Below, in pieces: positions 1 through 8,490 of a stretch of 64,000 nt of DNA. Position 1 is the first letter of the stretch, and each line of letters opens with the position of its first letter. The stretch is from positions 124,001 to 188,000 of the forward strand of contig NZ_JAJFAX010000007.1 in assembly GCF_019710475.1 (NCBI RefSeq), read 5' to 3'. The notes beneath the pieces were generated by a model, which searched no databases, had not been told where the DNA came from, and saw only the letters and a list, made by a program, of their open reading frames with translations. The DNA is from Glycomyces sp. TRM65418 (lineage in GTDB: Bacteria > Actinomycetota > Actinomycetes > Mycobacteriales > Micromonosporaceae). The position numbers and the translations under genes are program-made.

Positions 1-140
1 AGCTCTCGGACAACTGGAGTGAAGGCTGCGATGAGCCGTCGTTCAGCCAGTGGAATTCCGCTGACAAAAGTGAATCGAAATTCTGAACGGACCATTGCCT
101 TCGAATGAATCGATCCGGGCGCCGTTGGCCACGACGCCGC

Positions 141-1403
141 TTAGGGCATGGCCTTGCCGCGAAGGCCCACCGAGCGGCGCTTGATCTGGGCGCGCTTGGC
201 GAGGGCCACCGCGGCGGGCGTGGCGATCGCGACGAGGCCGCCGAGCCACAGGCCCGCGCGGGCCCCGAATCCCTCCATGAACCAGCCGACCAGCGGCGCG
301 AAGACCGCCGTGGAGCCGAGGAACACGAGCATGTACAGGCTCAGCACGCGGCCGCGGTAGTCGCCGCGGACGCCCATCTGGATGCGCTGGTTGGCCGCCT
401 GCGAGTAGTAGATCATCGCGAAGCCGGTGGGCGCGGCGAGCGCCATCGCCGACCAGAGGCCGGGGGCGAGGCCGATGAGGAGGGTGCCGACGCCGAGCAG
501 GGCCGAGGAGGTGAGCATCGTGGCCAGGCTGGGACGTCCCGAGCGGCGGCCCGAGGCGAGCGCGCCGGCGAGCGCGCCGACCGCGAGGGCGGTCAGGAGC
601 AGGCCGTAGCTGTCGGCGCCGGTGTCGAACTCGGTGCGGGCGAGCATCGAGAGCGTCAGCGCGAAGTTGAAGGTGAAGCCGGAGACGAGGAGGGCGACGA
701 CGAGGACGGCGATGAGGTCGGGCCGGGCGGCGGTGTAGCGCAGGGCCTCGCGGATGCCGCCGGCGTCGGCGTGGCGGCGCACCGGGTTGGAGAGGCTGCG
801 GCGCAGGAGGATCGCGCAGGACAGGGCGGGGCCGAGGAAGACCACGGCGCACATGGCGATGACGGCGCCGGTGGAGGTGACGGCGATGAGGACGCCCGCG
901 ATGGCGGGGCCGGCGATGCGGCTGGTGTTGAAGATGGCGCTGCCGAGGCTGACGGCGTTGGGAAGCGCCTCGCGGTCGACGAGCTCGGAGTAGAAGGCCT
1001 GGCGGGCGGGGCCTTCGACGACCGCGACGGAGCCGAAGGCGAACATGCCGACGTAGACCATCCAGAGCTCGATGTGCCCGGTGAGGACGACGGCGGCGAG
1101 GCAGGCGGTCACGGTGGCCGAGCCGAGGGAGCAGAGGAGGAGGATGCGGCGCTTGTCGAAGCTGTCGGCGATCTGGCCGCCCTGGAGTCCGAAGAGGAGG
1201 TAGGGACCGAACTGGAGCGCGAGGGTCCAGCCGAGGGCGGTGCCGGAGTTCCCGGAGAGCTCGAGGACGAGCCAGCTGATGGCGGTCGTCTGGAGCCAGA
1301 ACGCGAGGGTGCCCACGAGCTGCCCGGCGGCGTACACGCGGAAGCCGGGGTAGGTGAGCGCACGGAACGTGCGGCGCAGCTGACTGATGATGACCGGAGA
1401 CAT
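141..1403 (-). CDS. MFS transporter, EntS/MFS_3-like exporter
   Basis: A 420-residue integral membrane protein of the major facilitator superfamily, probably a proton-driven exporter of a small molecule or drug. Hydrophobic segments run the whole length, as expected for about 12 helices. The loop after helix 2 carries a motif-A-like stretch, GGQIADSFDKRR at about residues 75-86. The pattern resembles the EntS-like subgroup, but the substrate cannot be read. I chose the ATG at 1403, which has a G-rich sequence just upstream; a TTG at 1412 would add three residues. The promoter side holds TTACTTACCGGT followed by a second GTAA half-site, which suggests a TetR- or MarR-type repressor site, but no such regulator is adjacent. 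Family call is secure; substrate is unknown. Confidence 0.9.
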   Translation of the reverse strand: MSPVIISQLRRTFRALTYPGFRVYAAGQLVGTLAFWLQTTAISWLVLELSGNSGTALGWTLALQFGPYLLFGLQGGQIADSFDKRRILLLCSLGSATVTACLAAVVLTGHIELWMVYVGMFAFGSVAVVEGPARQAFYSELVDREALPNAVSLGSAIFNTSRIAGPAIAGVLIAVTSTGAVIAMCAVVFLGPALSCAILLRRSLSNPVRRHADAGGIREALRYTAARPDLIAVLVVALLVSGFTFNFALTLSMLARTEFDTGADSYGLLLTALAVGALAGALASGRRSGRPSLATMLTSSALLGVGTLLIGLAPGLWSAMALAAPTGFAMIYYSQAANQRIQMGVRGDYRGRVLSLYMLVFLGSTAVFAPLVGWFMEGFGARAGLWLGGLVAIATPAAVALAKRAQIKRRSVGLRGKAMP

Positions 1404-1595
1404 GACCCCCAATGATATTTACTTACCGGTCGGCTAGCCAGTAATTATGACGGACTTCTCGCCCCGCGTCGACGCACGGCACCACGGCGTCGTCGGACCC
1501 GCGCGCCATCGTTGAAACGGGGACTCCGAAACCCGACGCGCTTGCGCCCGACCCGTTCTCGGCGCTCCCCCGACGCATCCGCCGCGGACGACGAA

Positions 1596-1623
1596 GCGGG
1601 GCGGGTCCGAAGACCCGCCCCGC
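1596..1623 (-). terminator. Hairpin terminator after sepH
   Basis: Perfect 12-bp stem (GCGGGGCGGGTC with its complement) and a CGAA tetraloop, 22 bp beyond the sepH stop codon. There is no T-run, as is common in actinobacteria. Confidence 0.75.
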
Positions 1624-1644
1624 CGCTGCGGCCTTGCCGGCGCG

Positions 1645-2667
1645 CTAGTCCTTCCCCGCAGTGCCGAACAGGACGTCGTCCCAGCCCGGCAGCTGGTTGC
1701 GCGGCTTCGAGCCGGCCGCGGCGAGCGGCTGGCTGTTCATGTCGTCTTCGGCGGCCGAGCGCTTGCCCGGGCGCAGTACCGCGAGCGAGGGCACCTCCGG
1801 CGTCTCGCGCTGCTCCTGCGAGGACGTGCCCGGCAGGCCCAGCTGCGACGTCCGCTTCCCGCGGCCCTGCATGTCGTCGAGCGGACGCTCCAAGACCTCG
1901 CGCAGGCGGTCGCGCCGAAGCGGGTCCGGCCGAGACGAATCGTCCTCCCGGTCGCGCAGCCCGTGCATCGGGTCACGCGAGGGCCGCACCGGATCGCCCG
2001 GGCGCATCCCCAGTTCGGACACCGAGTCCTGGGCGCCGGGGACCTGCTGCGGCAGCGGCGTCGAGAGGAACTGCGCCATCTCGTCGTCCGGCGTCACCGT
2101 CTGGCGGACCCGGTCGAGCTTCCAACGCGCCCTGGCGGTCGTCTTGCCCGAGGACCACGAGGCCTGCACGAGCCACGAGCCGTCCTCGGTGCGCCAGGCG
2201 TCCCACGAGACCGCCTCGGGATCCACGCCGTGCGACCCGAGCTTGACGTCCACCACATTGGACATGCGTTCGCCGCGTTCCGAGGTCGCCAGGCGCGAGC
2301 GGCGAGCCGCCTGGGCGAGCATCGCGCGCTCCTGGAGGACCGGCCCGGCGTAGCGCAGGACCCGGTCGACCGCGACCTGCGCGGACGCGGCGATGTCCTC
2401 GGCGCTCTCGCCGGAACGGATGCGGGTCTGGATGTCGCGCGGGGACAGGTTGACGGCGGCGGGACGCTGCGGAGCCGGGCGTCGAGACGCCTCGGACTTG
2501 CTTTGCGCGGCTTCGTTCTTCGCGCGGAGGGCCTTGCCGCCCTCGGGGACGTCGACGACGGCCGCGACGCGTTCATCGATGGGAAGCGCCAGGAGCCGCC
2601 CGAGTTCGTCGGCGAGCACCAGCGCATGACCGTCCTCAGAGAGGGCTACGAACCGTACCGGCCTCAT
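1645..2667 (-). CDS. sepH: Septation protein SepH (DUF3071)
   Basis: A 340-residue cytoplasmic protein. In Streptomyces and mycobacteria SepH binds FtsZ and promotes Z-ring assembly at division sites. The N-terminus reads MRPVRFVALSEDG followed by a segment ending LADELGRLLALPIDE, the conserved DUF3071 start. A helix-turn-helix-like region spans about residues 74-115 (LSPRDIQTRIRSGESAEDI), and the C-terminal half is charged, low in complexity and probably disordered. The frame is open further upstream, but the ATG at 2667 has a GGAAGG ribosome site and matches the family start. The gene is divergent from the DUF2530 gene and followed by a strong hairpin. High confidence from the conserved N-terminus. 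Confidence 0.93.
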   Translation of the reverse strand: MRPVRFVALSEDGHALVLADELGRLLALPIDERVAAVVDVPEGGKALRAKNEAAQSKSEASRRPAPQRPAAVNLSPRDIQTRIRSGESAEDIAASAQVAVDRVLRYAGPVLQERAMLAQAARRSRLATSERGERMSNVVDVKLGSHGVDPEAVSWDAWRTEDGSWLVQASWSSGKTTARARWKLDRVRQTVTPDDEMAQFLSTPLPQQVPGAQDSVSELGMRPGDPVRPSRDPMHGLRDREDDSSRPDPLRRDRLREVLERPLDDMQGRGKRTSQLGLPGTSSQEQRETPEVPSLAVLRPGKRSAAEDDMNSQPLAAAGSKPRNQLPGWDDVLFGTAGKD

Positions 2668-2887
2668 GCCTTCCACCCCTCGCGTGTCTCCGTCAGCGCC
2701 GCATCGCCAGTTCATCCGAGCGTACGCCCAACCCTACCGGCGGACCACAACCGGCGGGGTGCCGATAACGGATCGCCTTCGCACGAAGGCTCGCCGCGGC
2801 GCCATGCCCCCGTCCGCGGTGACGCGACATGCGCTCATGTCGGCGTGACCGATTGTCGCGGGGACTGACGCAGCGTACATTGGCAGC

Positions 2888-3217
2888 GTGTCCACCGACG
2901 GAACTTCCCAGCCTCCGGCCGCGTCCGGCTCGTCGGCGACCCCGCGCGAGGCGTACAAGCGGGTGAAGAAGACCCCCGAGCTGCCGGCCCCCCGGGCGGT
3001 GCAGATGCGGATGACGCCGATCGCCGCGGGCGGCACTCTGTTGTGGACGGTCGCGCTGATCTTGACCCAAGTGTTCCGCGACCAACTCGCGGCCTCGGAC
3101 CGCGAGTGGTGGGCCGCTTGCGCGTTGACGGGCGTGCTCCTGGGACTCCTCGGCACCGCCGCGATGGCGGTGGCCGACAAGCGCCACTTCGGGCGAGTGC
3201 GGGGAACCCGGAGCTGA
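2888..3217 (+). CDS. DUF2530 small membrane protein
   Basis: A 109-residue protein with a polar N-terminal 45 residues (TPELPAPRAVQMRMTP) and then two hydrophobic helices separated by the short polar segment RDQLAASDREWW. This is the arrangement of the actinobacterial DUF2530 family, whose function is unknown. The start is a GTG at 2888, divergent from sepH. The C-terminus is basic (KRHFGRVRGTRS), which suggests a cytoplasmic tail. Its conserved neighbourhood with DUF3027 and the menaquinone genes is typical of actinomycetes, but I cannot infer a role. Confidence 0.8.
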   Translation: MSTDGTSQPPAASGSSATPREAYKRVKKTPELPAPRAVQMRMTPIAAGGTLLWTVALILTQVFRDQLAASDREWWAACALTGVLLGLLGTAAMAVADKRHFGRVRGTRS

Positions 3218-3325
3218 CGGGCGGCGATCGCCCGGCGTGCAAGGCGGTCCCTGAAAAAGCGGTCCCTGAGGTCGGTGCGGCGCGGATTCGCGGCGGGAAT
3301 CACATTCGCCTGCGGCGACGCGCGG

Positions 3326-4117
3326 TCAGAGGAGTTCGGAGCCCTCGTCGTCGTAGATGATCTCGGACTTGTCGACGCCCTGGGGGGTGGTGTCGACGAA
3401 CTCGCTGATCTGGGAGTGCGCGCCGCAGCCGTGGTCGGCGGAGACGACGCGGGCGTCCTCCGAGGAGTACAGGTTCGCGCACGCGCCGAACGCCTGGCGC
3501 ATCGAGCCGGCCAACGGCAGGAAGAACCCGCAGGTGCCGCAGCGCGCCGAGGCCGGAGCGGCCTCCGCGATCGGCGCGTTCGGGCCCCGGTCGCCTTCGT
3601 ACCAGCGCTGCGCGACCTCGGCGCGGCCTTCGCGGTTGAGCACGCGCTCGCGCCCGAGGCCCAGCTCGTAGGCGATGTCCTCGACCGCGTCGTCGTCCGA
3701 GAGCGTGTAGGCGGGCATGAGGCGGTCGTCGTCGTCCTCGGTCGGCAGCACCTCGCCGGTCCCGACCTCGCCGCCCTGGAGCCGCTCGGCCCACGGCACC
3801 CACGGCGGCGGACGCAGGGCGTCCGGCCCGGGCAGGAGCGCGGTCTCGGAGACCGTCGCCGCGCGGGCGCGCGGAGCGCGGGTGAGCACGACGGCCCAGC
3901 GCCAGCCGCGGTAACCGGCGAGGGTGCAGTCGAAGTAGTGGGTGACGACCCGGTCGGTCTCGGCTTCGACGCTCAGGTGCTCGCCGATCCCCTCACCGGC
4001 CTCCTCGGCGGCCTCGCGGGCGAGGTCGACGGCATCGGCGAGGGCCCGGTCCAGGCGCGGTTTGCGGGTCCGGGTCTTGGCGGCAGTGGTAGAGCTGTCA
4101 GGCACGCCTTCAAGCAT
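3326..4117 (-). CDS. DUF3027 protein with Cys motif
   Basis: About 263 residues, cytoplasmic. The middle contains the family-typical WRWAVVLTRAPRA segment and an acidic stretch (LPTEDDDDRL). The C-terminal third has four cysteines in the order C-x2-C, then C, then C (CGTCGFFLPL, ACANLYSS, DHGCGAHSQ), which could bind zinc or another metal. The function of DUF3027 is unknown. The frame remains open to 4234, but that extension is low-complexity. The ATG at 4117 (MLEGVPDSS) or the GTG at 4105, which follows GAAGGC, is the likelier start. The end is convergent with DUF2530, with no clear hairpin between them. The family call is fairly secure, the start less so. Confidence 0.82.
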   Translation of the reverse strand: MLEGVPDSSTTAAKTRTRKPRLDRALADAVDLAREAAEEAGEGIGEHLSVEAETDRVVTHYFDCTLAGYRGWRWAVVLTRAPRARAATVSETALLPGPDALRPPPWVPWAERLQGGEVGTGEVLPTEDDDDRLMPAYTLSDDDAVEDIAYELGLGRERVLNREGRAEVAQRWYEGDRGPNAPIAEAAPASARCGTCGFFLPLAGSMRQAFGACANLYSSEDARVVSADHGCGAHSQISEFVDTTPQGVDKSEIIYDDEGSELL

Positions 4118-4497
4118 AGGCCAGCTCGCAGCGGCGCCCGGCGGACGGTGCACCGGGTGAGAAGCGGGCTTCACCACACTTTTCCGCTGAGGGGCCGCGA
4201 ATGTCGCTCCCCGGGCAGAGCGATGCGGCCGCATGCCGATCGGCGGCCCGTGCGTTTCGCGGAGACCGGCACGGGTTCCGACGGCGCCCTGCCGAACACC
4301 GCCTTCGCTCGGCTCGGGACGCGAACGCCTGCAGTCCGCGTCGCCGCGCCGCGGGGCGTCCGGTGCGTGTGGCGCCGCCGCGACACCGTTGCGGGCCGGG
4401 CGGCCCCTCCGGACGCGCCCGGCGCGCGCCGCTGCGAGGCATTCACCACCCTGGTCGCAGCGGCCGTCGGCACTGGCCGCCCGGTAGGTTTGACGGC

Positions 4498-5112
4498 ATG
4501 CGAATTCTCGTCGTGTGCGCGGTCGCCGAGGAGGCTCAGGCCGTCGAGGCCGGCCGCTCGCTCCGCCACGAGCTGGACATCCTCGTCTGCGGGGTCGGTC
4601 CGGCCGCCGCCGCGGCCTCCACCGCCCGGACCATCGCCGAGAACAGCCACATGGGCCGCGCCTACGACGTGGTCGTGAACGCCGGCATCTGCGGCGCGTT
4701 CCGCGGCCGGGCCCGGATCGGCGACCTGCTCATCGGCACCGACTCGGTCGCCGCCGAACTCGGCGTCGCACTCCCCTGGCGCTTCCAGCCCATCGACGAG
4801 ATCGGCTTCGGCACCAACCGCATCGGCTGCAACACCGTGCTGACCGTCGCCGTCGAGGGCGTGCGCGGCGAGATCCTCACCCTCGCCTCGATCACCGGCT
4901 CCGACGGACTCGCCGCGAACCTCGCCCACCGCTACCCCGAGGCGATCGGGGAGGCCATGGAGGGCTTCGGCGTCGCCACCGCCGCGCAGCAGGCGGGCCT
5001 GCCGTTCGCCGAGATCCGCGGCGTCTCCAACTACGTCGGCGACCGCGACGTCGAGCAATGGGACTGGGGCGCGGCCCTCAAGACCTTGACCACCGGGATC
5101 CGGGAGCTGTAG
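4498..5112 (+). CDS. mqnB: Futalosine hydrolase MqnB
   Basis: A 204-residue nucleosidase that splits futalosine (or aminodeoxyfutalosine-type intermediates) into hypoxanthine and dehypoxanthine futalosine, in the futalosine route to menaquinone. The MTA/SAH-nucleosidase-like fold shows in the N-terminal MRILVVCAVAEEAQAVEAG, NAGICGAF at about residues 61-68, the substrate-binding EAMEGFG at 152-158 and a late GVSNYVGDRD at 175-184. The ATG at 4498 fits the family start; open frame further upstream is not protein-like. mqnD starts 3 bp after its stop, so the two are co-transcribed. High confidence. Confidence 0.95.
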   Translation: MRILVVCAVAEEAQAVEAGRSLRHELDILVCGVGPAAAAASTARTIAENSHMGRAYDVVVNAGICGAFRGRARIGDLLIGTDSVAAELGVALPWRFQPIDEIGFGTNRIGCNTVLTVAVEGVRGEILTLASITGSDGLAANLAHRYPEAIGEAMEGFGVATAAQQAGLPFAEIRGVSNYVGDRDVEQWDWGAALKTLTTGIREL

Positions 5113-5115
5113 GGC

Positions 5116-5973
5116 ATGAACGCGACGAACCCCGCGACCGCACCGGCCGGCGCGCTGCACCTGGCGCACTCGCCCTGTCCGAACGACACCTTCATCTACC
5201 ACGCGTGGACCTCGGGCCTCATCGAAGGCGCTCCGGACGTCCGGCTGACGTTCGCCGACATCGACGTCACCAACACCGCGTGCGCACGAGGCGAATTCGA
5301 CGTCGCGAAGGTCTCGTACGCGGCCCTGCCGTATCTCGGCGAGGAGTGGCGGCTGCTGCCCGCGGGCGGCGCGCTCGGGCGCGGGTGCGGGCCGCTCGTC
5401 CTCACCGGCGGCGGAGGCCTCGCGGGCGGCCTGGCCGGGAGGCGCGTGGCCGTCCCCTCGGACCGCAGCACCGCCTTCATGCTGTTCAACCTGTGGCTGC
5501 GCGACCTCGGCGAACCCGAGGTGTCGTGGGAGGTCGTGCCGTTCGACCAGATCATGCCAGCGGTGCGGGACGGCCGCTTCGACGCCGGGCTCGTGATCCA
5601 CGAGGCCCGCTTCACCTACGGCGAGTACGGCCTCGAAAGCCTGGTCGACCTCGGCGAGTGGTGGGAGGGGAGCACCGGCTGCCCGATCCCCCTCGGCGCG
5701 ATCGTGGCGAAGTCGCATCTGGACACCGACGCCGTCGCCGATGCGATCCGGGCCTCGCTCGACTACGCGTGGGCGCACCCCGAGGCCAGCCGCGCCTACG
5801 TGGCCGAGCACGCACAGGAGATGTCGGAAGACGTGTGCCGCATGCACATCGAGTTGTACGTCAACGAGTTCTCGCGGGACCTGGGCGCCGAGGGCCGCAT
5901 GGCGGTCGAACGGCTGCTCGGCGGCGCGGCCGAGCTCGGGCTCGTCCCCGAGCTCACGATGGCGATCCCGTAG
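5116..5973 (+). CDS. mqnD: 1,4-dihydroxy-6-naphthoate synthase MqnD
   Basis: A 285-residue enzyme that converts cyclic dehypoxanthine futalosine to 1,4-dihydroxy-6-naphthoate, the naphthoquinone precursor of menaquinone. It has the periplasmic-binding-protein-like fold of the MqnA/MqnD family. Visible signatures are SPCPNDTF at 19-26, DVTNTACARGEFDVAKVS at 50-67 and VIHEARFTYGEYGL near 160-173, in which His162 corresponds to the catalytic histidine of the family. The length is normal. It sits directly behind mqnB in a two-gene operon. The other mqn genes (mqnA, mqnC) are not in this window, so the pathway is split across the chromosome, as in Streptomyces. Confidence 0.94.
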   Translation: MNATNPATAPAGALHLAHSPCPNDTFIYHAWTSGLIEGAPDVRLTFADIDVTNTACARGEFDVAKVSYAALPYLGEEWRLLPAGGALGRGCGPLVLTGGGGLAGGLAGRRVAVPSDRSTAFMLFNLWLRDLGEPEVSWEVVPFDQIMPAVRDGRFDAGLVIHEARFTYGEYGLESLVDLGEWWEGSTGCPIPLGAIVAKSHLDTDAVADAIRASLDYAWAHPEASRAYVAEHAQEMSEDVCRMHIELYVNEFSRDLGAEGRMAVERLLGGAAELGLVPELTMAIP

Positions 5974-6195
5974 GGGCGCCGCCCTCGGCATGGGCCCGGG
6001 GCGACGCTGGGGCGGGCCGTGACGGCGCGCGGCTCGTGACATCGGGTGACCGGCGGGTCCCACGGGTCCGGTACGCCTCTGAGCGGCAGTGCGTGGTGAC
6101 GCCGTCACCCGGGCGATCCGAGTCGTTCATCCCATGTCACGCTAGGCTTGACGGACTCAGCATTTCCCAGCAGACGAGAAGTTCGAGGTTCAGCG

Positions 6196-6594
6196 GTGCC
6201 CAGTGGTCGAGTGAAATGGTTCGACGCCGAGAAGGGATTCGGATTCGTCTCCCGCGACGACGGCGGCAAGGACGTCTTCGTGCACCGCGACGCGCTCCCC
6301 GAGGGCGTCGAAGAACTCGCCAAGGGAACGAAGGTCGAGTACAGCATCATCGACACCCGGCGCGGGGTCCAGGCGATGGGCCTGCACGTCGTGGCCGCCC
6401 CGCAGCTGGGCGCGGCCGTCGCGGTCGAGACGCCGAAGCGCTCGCCTGAGGAGCTCAACAGCCTCCTGCAGGACATGATCGGCGTCCTGGAGCAGCAGAT
6501 CATGCCGCCGCTGTCCCGCGGCCGCCGCCCTGACCGCAAGACCGGAGCGAAGATCGCCGAAATGCTCCGGGCCGTCGCCGCCGACCTCGAATAG
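6196..6594 (+). CDS. Cold-shock domain protein with C-terminal extension
   Basis: A 132-residue nucleic-acid-binding protein. Residues 1-65 form a cold-shock domain with both RNA-binding motifs, KGFGFV and DVFVHRD. A helical extension of about 60 residues follows (EELNSLLQDMIGVLEQQIMPP), typical of the longer actinobacterial CSD proteins of about 127-135 residues rather than the 67-residue CspA type. I chose the GTG at 6196 because GAGG lies at good distance and the product then begins VPSGRVKWF, the usual start; the ATG at 6148 would add 16 unlikely residues. Its position beside mqnBD matches other actinomycetes. It probably acts as an RNA chaperone. Confidence 0.93.
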   Translation: MPSGRVKWFDAEKGFGFVSRDDGGKDVFVHRDALPEGVEELAKGTKVEYSIIDTRRGVQAMGLHVVAAPQLGAAVAVETPKRSPEELNSLLQDMIGVLEQQIMPPLSRGRRPDRKTGAKIAEMLRAVAADLE

Positions 6595-6878
6595 ACCGAG
6601 AGGGCGCTCGGGAGGAAGGTTCGATCCGGCGGACTCCTGGAGTTCCCGGACGGAAGCCGGGACGCGGGCACGGCAGCGCCAGGCGGGCTTCCGGTGTGAG
6701 AGCGGCCGGGCGAACCTCCGGCGCGGGGGAGTCCGGCGACTCACGTCCGGGGGAACGCTTCGATCACTCGATGTCGCCCCCCTGGGGCAGGTCGTCGACC
6801 GGGGGAGCAACGGTTGGAACACATCCGGAATGACCTAGGGAAACGGACCGACGCGCGTGGCGGGATAGGCTCTCTGAG

Positions 6879-7910
6879 GTGACCTCCCAGGCTCAGGCGA
6901 CTCCCCGCACGACCGCATCCGCCGACCGCGTCGAAACCCGTGGCGTCGGCCCTTCGGCCGACAGTGCCGGGGCCCCCACCGACCGCGTCAGCGCACCGGC
7001 CGGCGATCGCGGCACGCCGACCGGCGGCGCCCCAGGTCCGGCCGACGGCTTCGACGCTTCGACCGAGCGCGCGCAGGGCCCCGGCGACCGGGTCGGCGCA
7101 TTGCTCGACCGGCTCGCCTCGCTGCCCTCGCTCATGGTGGCCTTCTCCGGCGGCGCCGACTCGGCCTTCCTTCTCGCCGCCGCCGTCCGGGCGCTCGGCC
7201 CCGAGCGGGTCGAGGCGGCCACCGCCGTCTCGCCGTCGCTGCCGCGCGTCGAACTCGACCGCGCCCTGGACTTCGCCCGCGACCTGGGCGTCGTGCACCA
7301 CGCGCCGCCCACCGACGAGCTCGCCCGCGAGGGCTACCGCGCCAACGCCGGCGATCGCTGCTTCTTCTGCAAGACCGAGCTCATGAGCGTCGTCGGTCCG
7401 CTCGCCGCCGACCGCGGCATCGCCGCGGTCGCGACCGGCACCAACGCCGATGACCTCCGCGCGGGGTTCCGACCCGGCATCCGCGCCGCCGCGAACGCGG
7501 GCGCGATCACGCCCCTGGCCGACGCCGGGCTCAGCAAGGCCGAGATCCGCGCCGCGTCCAAGACCTGGGGCCTCCCCACGTGGGACAAGCCGGCCGCCGC
7601 CTGCCTGGCGAGCCGGATCGCCTACGGCACCGAGGTCACCGCCGCGGGGCTGCAACGGGTCGCCGACGCCGAGCACGCCCTGCGCGGCGCGCTCGCCGAC
7701 GCCGGGATCCCGGCGCGGAACCTCCGCGTGCGGGACATGGGCGACGACGTCGCGAAGGTCGAGATCGACGCCGAATACGTGGAAGCCGTGGCCGAGCGGC
7801 CCGAGGTGCTCGCCGCCGTAGCGGGCTTCGCCGCGGTACGGCTCGACGAGCGGGGCTTCAGGTCCGGTGCGATGAACGAGCTGCTGCCCGATCCCGAGCG
7901 CTATCGCTGA
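6879..7910 (+). CDS. larE: LarE-like ATP-dependent sacrificial sulfur transferase
   Basis: A 343-residue PP-loop protein. LarE enzymes adenylate the pyridine dicarboxylate made by LarB and donate sulfur from their own cysteine to build the nickel-pincer cofactor. The PP-loop SGGADS is at 90-95, CFFCK at 161-165, and PAAACLASRIAYG at 238-250 includes Cys242, at the position of the sacrificial cysteine. The first 80 residues are a low-complexity Ala/Gly/Pro/Asp extension, so the true start may lie downstream of the GTG at 6879. No larB, larC or racemase gene is present here, so the acceptor is unknown; it could also serve another sulfur-transfer role. Confidence 0.86.
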   Translation: MTSQAQATPRTTASADRVETRGVGPSADSAGAPTDRVSAPAGDRGTPTGGAPGPADGFDASTERAQGPGDRVGALLDRLASLPSLMVAFSGGADSAFLLAAAVRALGPERVEAATAVSPSLPRVELDRALDFARDLGVVHHAPPTDELAREGYRANAGDRCFFCKTELMSVVGPLAADRGIAAVATGTNADDLRAGFRPGIRAAANAGAITPLADAGLSKAEIRAASKTWGLPTWDKPAAACLASRIAYGTEVTAAGLQRVADAEHALRGALADAGIPARNLRVRDMGDDVAKVEIDAEYVEAVAERPEVLAAVAGFAAVRLDERGFRSGAMNELLPDPERYR

Positions 7911-8490
7911 GTGCGGCGGCCACGCGCCCGGGCCTTCGCAGGACTCGGCTCAGGGGCGGCGCCCCGGGAAGGACCCGGTCCCCGAAGCGGTATCCCGGAC
8001 GAGGCAGGGCCTCCGCGCAGCCGTGGCGCCCCGAAGCGTCTCGGCGCGACGCCCGGTGCCGGTTGCGAGTGCCCGGTGAGACTGGCGGTGATCGTCAGTG
8101 GAGGATGAGCCCGAAAGCCTCACCGGGTCCATAACCCCTCGGGAACCCCTCATTCCCCGAGGTCTCCACCGTGGGACACGAGTCTGAGCGCGTCCTGAAG
8201 CAACCCTGGCAATTCCCTGATACAGGGGTGTTCGTCTCATAGCGGACAGTGGGCTCGGTTCACGTCCCTCGGCACCCGAACCATCCCCAATCGACACGTC
8301 CTTTCTCCGAACTGGACGGCGCAGCGGTTTCGCCGCCGTCAGGTCCCCCGTGCCCGGGGACGGACTCGGGTCGGAACCGGGACACGCGCAGACGCACTGC
8401 CGCGTCCCGAGAGACGCGTCCGCCACCGGCTGCCGCCGAAGTGGCGTGGAGGCCGCACGGCGTTCCCAAGGAGCCGTGTAGAACAGTCCT
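7911..8490. other. 580-bp non-coding gap with inverted repeats
   Basis: No convincing gene: the open frames here lack ribosome sites and family-like sequence. It contains a nested inverted-repeat element (8072-8127) and a second hairpin, CCTCGGG at 8137-8143 with CCCGAGG at 8156-8162. No promoter is obvious. Confidence 0.6.
8072..8127 (+). ncRNA. Possible structured RNA element
   Basis: An outer helix is formed by CCCGGTGAG (8072-8080) and CTCACCGGG (8119-8127). Inside it, ACTGGCG (8081-8087) pairs with CGTCAGT (8093-8099) around a 5-base loop. The multi-helix shape is unusual for a plain terminator. It matches no riboswitch I know, and a terminator or attenuator after larE remains possible. 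Confidence 0.25.

Noticed and set aside
43..852. Minus-strand Arg/Pro-rich frame at the left end
   Set aside because: It overlaps the MFS transporter in another frame and shows no protein-like pattern.
6620..6640. tRNA-like T-loop GGTTCGATCC
   Set aside because: Flanking bases do not form a T stem, and no acceptor or anticodon arm can be drawn.
8103..8117. Hammerhead-ribozyme-like GATGAG...GAAA
   Set aside because: The essential CUGAUGA core and the cleavage-site helix are missing; the bases are part of a larger stem.
7950..8426. Minus-strand 158-codon frame in the larE-yidD gap
   Set aside because: No ribosome site, no hydrophobic or domain pattern, and weak codon bias; it also crosses the nested stem structure.
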